Below are positions 55,753 to 64,000 of a stretch of 64,000 bases of DNA, piece by piece (the first letter of the stretch is position 1; each line of letters opens with the position of its first letter). The notes under the pieces are model-generated. The model made no database searches. It was not told the origin of the DNA and was given only the letters and a program-made list of their open reading frames with translations. Made by a program: the position numbers and the translations under genes. The stretch comes from Buddleja alternifolia (taxonomy: Eukaryota > Streptophyta > Magnoliopsida > Lamiales > Scrophulariaceae): assembly GCA_019426215.1 (NCBI GenBank), contig CM033396.1, forward strand, positions 19,855,101-19,919,100, written 5' to 3'.

Positions 55753-58700
55753 ATGCAGGTACCTAGAGCCAACACCGACACTTCAATATGGTACATAGAT
55801 AGTGGGTCATCAAGACATATGACTGGCTCAAAGGATCTATTGATCAACTATTGTGCAACCAATGGTCCTCAAGTTATATTCGGTGATAATTCCAAAGGTA
55901 AAACTAAAGGAATAGGTATCATGCGCAGGGGGAACATCATGATAAATGATGTATATTATGTTGAGGGTCTTAAGCATAATCTCTTAAGCATAAGTCAATT
56001 TTGTGATAAAAATTTTGAAATTAAGTTCTATAGTGACTTCTGCGAAATAATAGATGTTAAGACAAGATCTACGAAGTTAAAAGGAAAAAGAACAAACAAT
56101 GTATACTTAGTAGATTGGGATTCAACATTAGATAACAACCCTACATGTTTCATAGCTAAGAATCAAAACGAATTGGGTTGGTTATGGCACAGAAAAATGA
56201 ATCACCTCAACTTCAAGGCAATCTCTCAATTAATATCTCTAAATCTCGTAGAGGGATTACCTAAAGGTTCCTTTAATAAAGATCGCTTATGTGATGCTTG
56301 TCAAATGGGTAAGCAAGTCAAATCATCCTTTAAGAAGAAATCTCATCTATCTACATCGCGAGTACTTGAATTATTACACTTAGATTTATTTGGTCCTATT
56401 CAAATCATGAGCATTAGCGGTAAAAAGTATTCACTAGTAATAGTTGATGATTTCTCACGTTATACATGGGTAGAATTTTTAGCGTCTAAAGATGAAACTA
56501 GCGCTAAGCTCACATCACTAATTCGTCAGCTACAAAACTCAAAAGACCTAAAAGTAACCAGAATTAGAAGCGATAGAGGAACTGAATTTACTAACCATAT
56601 TGTTGAGAAATATTGCAAAGACCTTGGGATACTTCATGAGTATTCAGCGCCTAGAACCCCTCAACAAAATGGAGTTGCTGAGCGACGGAACAGAACGCTC
56701 AAGGAAGCTGCCCGTACCATGTTAGCCGAATCCAAGCTACCTCAAAGGTTTTGGGCCGAAGCTATCAATACCGCTTGCTACACACAGAATCGGTGTATGA
56801 TCAACAAGCAACATGAAAAGACTCCATATGAACTATGGAAGGGACGTAAGCCAAATGTTTCATATTTTCATGTATTTGGTTCAAAATGCTTCATTCATAA
56901 CAATGGATCCCAAAACTTAAAGACATTTGATCCTAAATCAGATGAAGGAATCTTTCTAGGCTATGCCAAAAATGGAAAGAGCTTTCGTATCCTAAATAAG
57001 ATCAAATCAAAGGTAGAGGAATCCATTCATGTTGTGTTTGATGATGCTAACCAAGAACCGAGTAAGGTTAATATTGATGATGTAGGAACTGAGGAACTCT
57101 CTCAACAAACATCACAAATCAATCTATGTGATGGCAGCGATCTTGATGAAGAGGATGAGATTATCGTGCCTAATCCTACACTTACTCACGAGGCTGTCAA
57201 TGACCAAAGAAACGCTGATGACCATGAAGAAAGTGATCATCAAGAGCAAGTTAGAACTATAAACACTGAAGCGCCTACGCAAAGAGCTGGTCAAGCGCCT
57301 GTGCAACGTAGTCAAGCGTCTGATCAAGCTCTAAACCCTTCTCAACCAGATAGAAAATGGCTCAGAGACCATCCACCAGAATTAATTATTGGAGATATGG
57401 GAGCACCTGTAAAGACTAGAGCCGCTACAATAAACGAGGCCATGTTCGCAAGCTTCCTATCTCAAATGGAACCTAAGAAAGTGGATGAAGCGCTAAGCGA
57501 TCCAAGCTGGATAGAAGCCATGCAAGAAGAGCTAAACCAATTTGAAAGAAATGAGGTATGGACGCTAGTACCAAGACCAACCCACCAAGGGGTCATTGGA
57601 ACTAGATGGGTCTATAGAAACAAAATGGATGAGAATGGGATTGTGATTAGAAACAAAGCCAGACTCGTAGCTCAGGGATACTGTCAAGAAGAGGGCATCG
57701 ACTTTGATGAAACATACGCTCCAGTTGCCCGTCTTGAAGCAATCCGCATGTTTCTAGCATTCGCAGCATTCAACAAGCTTACAGTATATCAAATGGACGT
57801 AAAGAGTGCATTTCTGAATGGTAAGCTCCAAGAAGAAGTATATGTGGAGCAACCACCAGGATTCATCAATAACCATGGGAAAGGTATGGTCTACAAATTG
57901 GACAAGGCACTCTACGGCCTTAAACAAGCACCAAGAGCATGGTATGACACTCTTTCTATTTTCTTATTGGTAAAGGTTTTTCAAAAGGAAGCGTTGATAC
58001 AACGCTATTTAAGATTACCCATAATGAAGATATTCTCTTAGTTCAAATTTATGTTGATGATATTATATTTGGATCTACTAATAAGTGTTTATGTGAGAAA
58101 TTTTCAAAAATGATGCAAGACCAATTTGAAATGAGCATGATGGGCGAGTTAACTTTTTTCTTAGGATTACAAGTTAAACAACTCCCTAATGGTATATTTA
58201 TAAACCAAACTAAATATACTAGAGATATGATTAAGAAATTCGGTATGGAAAATGCATCATCTTCCAAAATTCCAATGAGCCAAACGACTAAGCTAGATAA
58301 AGATGAAAGTGGAAGGAAAGTCGATGCTACAAATTATAGAGGCATCATTGGATCACTTCTTTATCTAACAGCTAGTAGACCTGATATTATATTCTCAGTA
58401 TGCATGTGTGCACGCTTTCAAGCCGATCCTAAAGAATCACACTTAATTGCTACCAAGAGAATCCTTAGGTACCTCAAAGGCACACAACATGTGGGCTTAT
58501 GGTACCCCAGGGATTCTCCTTTTGAACTAATCGGTTACTCAGATGCAGATTTTGCAGGATGCAAAATAGATAGAAAAAGTACTAGTGGTACATGTCAATT
58601 CCTAGGTGATAGACTAATTTCATGGCACAGTAAGAAACAACAATCCATTGCGACTTCTACTGCTGAAGCTGAGTACGTAGCCGCTGGAAGCTGTTGTGCA

Positions 58701-58997
58701 CAAATTCTCTGGATGAGGCAACAACTTAGAGACTATGGCGTAGTCTTAGGTCCAACCCCAATCCATTGTGACAACCAAAGTGCCTTGGCAATGACACAAA
58801 ATCCAGTTCTTCACTCTAGAACCAAACACATTGACATACAGTATCATTTTCTGCGTGACCATGTTCAAAAGAAGGATATCTCCATGCAATTCATTGGTAC
58901 AGAAAAACAATTGGCAGATATCTTCACCAAAGCTCTCAACGAACAACGCTTTCTCACTTTAAGAAGTGAACTAGGTATGATTGATCTAAATGCCTAA
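55753..58997 (+). pseudogene. pol polyprotein of copia element D, one frameshift
   Basis: The frame opens at 55753, 15 bases after the gag stop and in a different frame. Protease: [13 protein letters not shown] near residues 13-25. GAG-pre-integrase: [11 protein letters not shown] with CDACQMGK. Integrase core: LHLDLFGP (about 56385), RSDRGTEF (about 56570) and NGVAERRNR (about 56675), so D, D and E are present. [34 protein letters not shown] and, after the frame break, YVDD at 58050-58061. RNase H: SDADFAGC and STAEAEYVA. The frame changes between 57960 and 57970, consistent with loss of one base. After that it is open to the TAA-type end at 58997. This is a recently active but now defective pol. 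Confidence 0.92.
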
Positions 58998-60147
58998 TCA
59001 TTTGAAACATCATCCTTTCATTAAGCATAAATTTAGGGGGAATAAAATTCTTTTTACACATAAACTCGTTCAATAAGTTATCAATATTAAGGAGAATCTA
59101 CATAGGGGGAACCTTAAAAGGGATAACTGAACTTCAGTGAGAATGACCAAAACCGTTTTTTTTTTTAATTATTACATTGGTCATAAGCACTTAGCGTTAT
59201 ACGCTAAACTCTTTCAGACGCTTATCAAACGTTTTCTTTAGCGTCTGTGCCCTCTCAAAATAAACTGAACGCTTAGCTTTATTCCCAGCTAAAGCGCTTA
59301 GTAAAAAGATCCTTTAAAAGCAAGCGTACATTACCCTACGCTAAAACAAGAAAGTGGATTAGTCAATCAATGCAATTAATGCTGACTTGACATTCCTCAC
59401 CTTTCGCTCAAGAAAACCCATGGGTAGTCATCACGTTTTTCAAAGATGGTTTAGCACATGTACACGCGTAAGTACAATTACCATGTATCTTAGACGAATA
59501 CAACCAGCGCTGAATATTTTAAACCAAAAGTAAAACACTACCACCAAGACATAATGATAAGTACTGGGAAACTGTGTCCTCATACATACCCTGAAAAGAA
59601 TAATTCTATATGTTACGATGACCGCTAAAGCACAAAATGTTACTTGAAAGAGAACCTCAAGATTCTCAAGCGTCAAAATCACACTGAATTATTTCAAGCG
59701 TCATTTTCTTCTGAATAGGTCCAGACGCTCCTACAAACTTTTGGCGGGTATTTGAATAGTTGTTCAAAATTTCGGTTCCCGAACGGTTTTTCATAAAATA
59801 CATGTCCGCTGTTAACGGGCACACGTATCACTTTCAGTATATCAAAAGTCTCTGTTTCAAACTTTTAATCGGACGTCAAAATAGTATATGTGGTTGTTAC
59901 TAAAAGTAACCGTGCTTATTAAATCTAAATTCACGTCCACAGTCGTATTTTAATGGCTGAGATTTATACTCCTCCACGTGTCAACATCTCAACCTTCAAA
60001 CACAAAAAACATTCAAATTGTAGTATTTCAAAACACACCTTCTGCAGAACATAATCTCTCTTACACTCTCTTTCATTCGTGCAAGAAAAATCTCTCTCTC
60101 TCTCAAAAACAAAATTTTCATTCTTAATCTCTGTCTACTTCTCACTA
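58998..60147 (+). promoter_or_regulatory. Noncoding spacer and possible promoter of the third coding region
   Basis: The stretch is rich in AGCG words (59180-59340). A G-box CCACGTGTCA lies at 59974-59983. A C/T-rich leader ('atctctctctctctcaaaaa') precedes the ATG at 60148. No definite TATA box is seen. An internal promoter or a splice acceptor would be needed to express the downstream ORF; neither is shown by sequence alone. Confidence 0.4.
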
Positions 60148-63100
60148 ATGGCACCCAAGAAAGCTACTGCTGGAACCACTGAAGTTATTGTTAAGGTCAC
60201 TGAAGGCCTTATAATCGATTGGAAGTTTCTCTATGAAAACCCCCAAATTGATTTAACGGAAATGATGGACTCTGTAGCAGAGGCTGGGCTTCAGAAATTT
60301 CTTACCAAACACTCGTACATGTTTCCTGAAGAACTAGAATTTTTCTGGAGAAATGCTAGATTGTCTGACGATGAGACTTCCATCACCTGTTTGTTTCCTG
60401 CCCCCAAGACGGAGTCAAAGACGTTCACTCTCTCTGCGGCCTCTATTGCCCAGAATTTCTCTCTACCTAACGACAGAGCGACTTTAGACACTATCACTGA
60501 GGAACAAATTCAAGAAGTCTGGACTCAGATTAGCGCCTACGATGGTGTTCCATACAAACTGTACTTTTAGAAGAAAGATATAGTGAACAGGTATCGAGTC
60601 TTAGCTGATTTCTGCAGTAAAAACATTGAATGCAGAGTGGGAACCTTTGACAAAATCAACCCAACCCAGTTCCAGATGATGACTGCTATCTTGCTCAAGA
60701 TAAAAATCAACTGGAGCGCCTATATATTCAGCAGATTCAGAGACAGTCTACGCACTTCAAACAGACCTTATGGCCTAGTTTTAAGTGATCTAATTTTCCG
60801 AGCAAAGTGCACCTCTTCAGCAGGAGTCACCGTGGCCAAGCATAAGTTCTATGGGCCAAGAATCATCAACAATCTCTTCAATCCACCCAAAGTTGGAGGT
60901 GCTGCTAGACCTCTCTCTGAGCGCCAAGTTGTACGTGCAGCATCAAATGAGGAGGCTGAGCGCCCAGATCAGGAGAAGGCTAAACGTAATGTGAAGCGTC
61001 CCACTGTCACAAAGAAACGGGCTCCTCGAAAGCCCAAGGCTCAACCTATCAAAAGTGATGAAGAAGACGAGGACTCTATACCCCTCATTAGTCGGAAGGA
61101 TCTGGAAAAGGTCCTCAAAAATATCGACTTTGGAGAACCAGCAGTTCCACAGACTCAAGCGTCCCCAGCCGAAGGGGTAAATGTGAAGCGTATCTTCAAG
61201 AGACGTAAGCGTCCAACTACTGCCATTTCTTCTAAGGCTACACACACGACACCAAGCGACCAAGCCATAGCTGCTATTCCGATATCATCCTTTGAACCAC
61301 CAGTTGATGTCCATCTGGATGTTGATATGGCCAACATTGTGGCCATCGCCCATGAAGCTGCCATCGAATCTGCAAATCTCGAGCCTGATGAACCTGAAAT
61401 CCCAGGGGTTCAACCATTGCTTGCATTACCAAGTACAACAGAGGTACGCTCAGAAGGTCAGAGCGATGCTAACAACGTTGTGATTCATCAACATTTCTTC
61501 AAGCTGGATCCCTTAAAGACCATCGATCACTCCGTCGATTATTTCCCTCCAGCGCCCGCAGAACCCTTCATACCTACAGGATATAATGAAGAAAGTCTTA
61601 TCAATGCTGAGAATGATATCGCCAAGCTCATAAAATTTGATCTGGCTGTACGCAACACTCTATCTAACACAGCATTGATCCCAGCTGATAAAGCTTCTTC
61701 TCTGGACTGTGGGACAAGCAAACCCACTGGCTTCGCTCTCAGAGACTACACCATCAGAGTCTATGAGCGTCAGGATAAGCTTGTGAACCCAACGGAAAAG
61801 CTACTAAACAGAGAAGGCTATTCTCACTCCCCAACACTGGTAAATAGCGAGGAAAACAAGCGCTCAGCTAATCCTCTCCTCTTGTGGAAGAATAAAGGAG
61901 TACATGCCGGTGAGCGTCCAGCTTCACTAACCGAGATGATTCAAATAGAAGCCGATGCATATTTTGACTGCGTCTGGAACGCTAACTACCAACCAGACAA
62001 GTATCGTTTTGAGTCCATCTGTGATATTCATCACCAAGGATTTCGTGCTATACTTAATGCAGGAACTGAGTACTGCATGACTGAGGTAAAATGGGCTGAA
62101 GCTTATATGGGTGACAAGTATAAATTTGAAGAATTGGTTAGTGCTCCCCATCTGTTCAGAATAGGGATCCATGATAAAAAGAGCAAATTTGCACGATACA
62201 TGCTAAAGCAGCGTTAACATAGACTTGGACCAGTTCTGAAGCTGCCTCTAATCCGCCACCAACCTGAACACCTTTTAAGGCAAGCGTTGTACCAACTGGC
62301 TAACTCTTCTCTACGCTTTGCTGATCAAGCGTCCCCCAGCGGCTCTTCTCCCCTGTCCTGTCTGAACTTCACCCCTAGCCACTGTGAAGACAACTTTTCT
62401 CTCATGATGACAATTATGCCTCCAGTCTCCCTATTTGACAAAATCTTCACAGAAAATCTGCGACAGTGGAATGGCTCTCGGATCAATCCTTTCAGAGGAT
62501 ATCCACTTCTTCCGTCTATCAGACAAGAAGTCTTAAGTCACTATAATTTTGTTTTGTCGCTGCTGGAAAGAACTCAAGCGCTTGCTTCAGCCATCTACCC
62601 ATACTTGGAAGAGTATTACAGGCTCTACGTTCCCGACTCTCGGAAACCGAAGACTCTCCCAACAGATAGGTTAATTGGCTTCTCACAACATTATTGCCCA
62701 GATGCCTTGTTCTCCATCTGCCAAGCGCCTTCCAAAATCTTTCCCACCCATGTGCTGGATATCCTCGGGCCAATGTACATCAGGGCCATGGATAGTCCTA
62801 TCAGCACGTTCATTCAAGGTACTTATCTCCCCACTCTACATTTGAATGAACTTCTACAGACTGCTACATATCCATATGCAGATGAGCCGCTTGCCAGCTT
62901 GGACTTTCAGTTTACGGACTTTAGCCGTATAGAGTCAACATCTACTGCAGCACCAGCTGAAACGTTACCTGCTCCTGAGCGCTCACCAGAATTCCCTCAA
63001 GCGCCTAATCGCCCCAGTCCAACTAAATCCGACTCTACTGCATCCACTGAGTCCAACAGTGCCCCAGAGCATCGAGAAACAGTATTTGATCCTAATTATC

Positions 63101-63489
63101 AAGTACCTATTGAATCTCTCAAACACACATCCCGTTTTAAGCCTCGAGTTAGCACTGTGGTTCCCGACGCTCAAGCGTCCATGACTAAATGCCTCACTCA
63201 AATACATCAACTATCTACCGCTACTCAGGCAAGTCATGTGGCTTTAACAAATAATCTAAACCACCGTTTCACGACTCTTGAGACCTCTCTTACAGGCGCT
63301 AATCACGCTCAACTATTGGTCATGAAAGAACACTTCGACCAGTGTCTGACCACTCTTGAAGCCTCTGTTGCTCAGATTGCTACTCAAGTCAGTCTTCTTA
63401 CTCAGCATTTCATACAGACTGATGATGGCAATAAAGGCGAAAAATGTCTGACTTTGACCAAACCTTCAGAATTTGCCTACGATACATAG
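60148..63489 (+). pseudogene. Third coding region of element D: one 1,114-codon frame with two stops
   Basis: From ATG 60148 (MAPKKATAGTTEV) one frame runs to 63489. It is broken only by TAG at 60568-60570 and TAA at 62215-62217, giving 140, 548 and 423 residues. The first two parts share a helical domain spanning the TAG (EFFWRNARLSDDE before it, ADFCSKNIECRVGTFD after it) that resembles the transposon-associated domains in other plant retroelement extra ORFs. Two basic patches (KRPTVTKKRAPRKPKAQP near 61000-61050 and KRIFKRRKRP near 61187-61216) look like nuclear-localisation signals. The third part is Pro/Ser-rich, then a coiled coil (about 63180-63410). I see no signal peptide or membrane segment, so the position is env-like but the protein is not. 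Function unknown. Decay is the simplest explanation of the stops. Confidence 0.7.
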
Positions 63490-63838
63490 GCATCAGTCCA
63501 GAGGAATGGGATAAGCAGCTCATTACTTTCAAGGCACGACAAGTAAAAGAAAACAAACATATAATTTGTAAAGATCATGCTTCGATGATGACGCTAGAAG
63601 ATCAGATAACTGAAGCAATCCGTGCTGAAATGACTAAGAGATACAAGATCAAATCACGATCTTGTTTTTTACTTATGATTCTTTCATTTCAGTTGTAAAA
63701 TTCTTGTACTATGAAAGATATATATAAAATGCATTTTACAGCTGAAACATCTCGTTGAAGCTCAAACTAACTTACTAACCTACGCTAACTCGTACTTTAG
63801 GTATCTAACGCTTGAACTAAATAGGTATTGCCATCATC
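63490..63838. other. Noncoding stretch between third coding region and polypurine tract
   Basis: A short open frame (63444-63698) overlaps the end of the previous one and begins MSDFDQTFRICLRYIGI. Its first part is a frame shadow, but the later part is Lys/Arg-rich and helical and could be a further out-of-frame tail of the same protein. Confidence 0.3.
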
Positions 63839-63852
63839 AAAAAGGAGGAAAT
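63839..63852 (+). other. Polypurine tract of element D
   Basis: AAAAAGGAGGAAAT directly before the 3' LTR; primer for plus-strand synthesis. Confidence 0.9.
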
Positions 63853-64000
63853 TGTTAGGAATTTCATGTTAGATGTTTTGATGATGACAAATAGGACTTC
63901 CTGTTAGACCCCGAAAAATGTAAGTATAAAAGCTTTCATAGAATATTATGTATAGTACCTGAAAGCTTATTTATCTTAGGCTTATAGTTTTCATCTTTGT
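63853..64000 (+). mobile_element. Start of the 3' LTR of element D (cut by window end)
   Basis: 148 bases that match 51529-51677 with four substitutions and one 1-base gap. Confidence 0.95.

Larger units (their letters stand above)
51529..64000 (+). mobile_element. Ty1/copia element D (SIRE/Maximus type), 3' end outside window
   Basis: It inserted into gag of element C. It has a 1.9-kb 5' LTR, an initiator-Met-tRNA PBS, a 737-aa gag, a pol with copia order (protease, integrase, RT, RNase H), about 1.15 kb of noncoding DNA, a third coding region, a polypurine tract and the start of the 3' LTR. Long LTRs, a long gag and a coding region after pol are features of the SIRE/Maximus lineage. Over the 148 visible LTR positions I count five differences. 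Confidence 0.9.

Noticed and set aside
60560..60580. Programmed stop-codon readthrough at the TAG
   Set aside because: The following bases (AAGAAA) do not match the CARYYA context known for plant readthrough; decay is simpler, although it cannot be excluded.
60148..63489. Envelope protein in the copia element
   Set aside because: Position fits, but no signal peptide, membrane segment or cysteine pattern is visible; basic and coiled-coil segments dominate.

Overview
This is nuclear DNA of a flowering plant, most likely a eudicot. GT-AG introns, an AATAAA polyadenylation signal, plant-type LTR retrotransposons, CACTA, hAT, PIF/Harbinger and Helitron ends, a tRNA-derived SINE and one phosphatidylethanolamine-binding-protein gene all point that way. 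Only one host gene looks intact: a MOTHER OF FT AND TFL1 (MFT)-like gene on the + strand (18605-23584, 186 codons). Almost everything else is transposable elements, many nested inside one another.

Region by region. 1-1350: fragment of an LTR family that returns as a complete solo LTR at 43636-45285. 1400-8960: decayed Ty3/gypsy element A of Tat type, gag-pol remnants on the - strand, with an extra ORF antisense to them at 1783-3209. 8961-18330: AT-rich repeats with Helitron-like ends, a 401-bp CACTA element, a small 'GACGGAG' element, a hAT element, and gene fragments (one from plant organellar DNA polymerase I). 18411-23665: MFT with promoter, a 4.4-kb intron packed with small transposons, and poly(A) signal. 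23704-39080: a fold-back element with TIRs of about 0.5 kb that was split by Ty3/gypsy element B (24062-37977, TSD AACCC). Element B carries its own antisense multi-exon plant-mobile-domain gene and was later hit by a Harbinger MITE. 39081-42300: repeats and unassigned DNA. 42329-47290: remnants of a MULE-like transposase N-terminus and a Myb/SANT-like gene around a GACGTA-rich tandem array, which is split by the solo LTR. 47298-51528: gypsy element C (5' LTR, PBS, broken gag) with a 1.5-kb insertion inside gag. 51529-64000: a Ty1/copia element of SIRE/Maximus type inserted into element C, running off the right edge. It has a 1.9-kb LTR, intact gag, frameshifted pol and a long third ORF region in one frame with two stops.

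The most unusual items are: (1) two independent gypsy elements that each carry an intron-containing ORF antisense to gag-pol, one a nine-exon plant-mobile-domain gene whose later exons are all phase 1; (2) the third coding region of the copia element, a 1,114-codon frame with basic, NLS-like and coiled-coil segments and no visible membrane segment; (3) an MFT gene that lacks the two first family introns and has Leu91 and Ser149 at the two positions that separate FT from TFL1; (4) an array of five palindromes inside a Harbinger element in the MFT intron.

All family calls come from reading motifs by eye. No database search was made. Exact element borders are given only where duplications or terminal repeats could be read.
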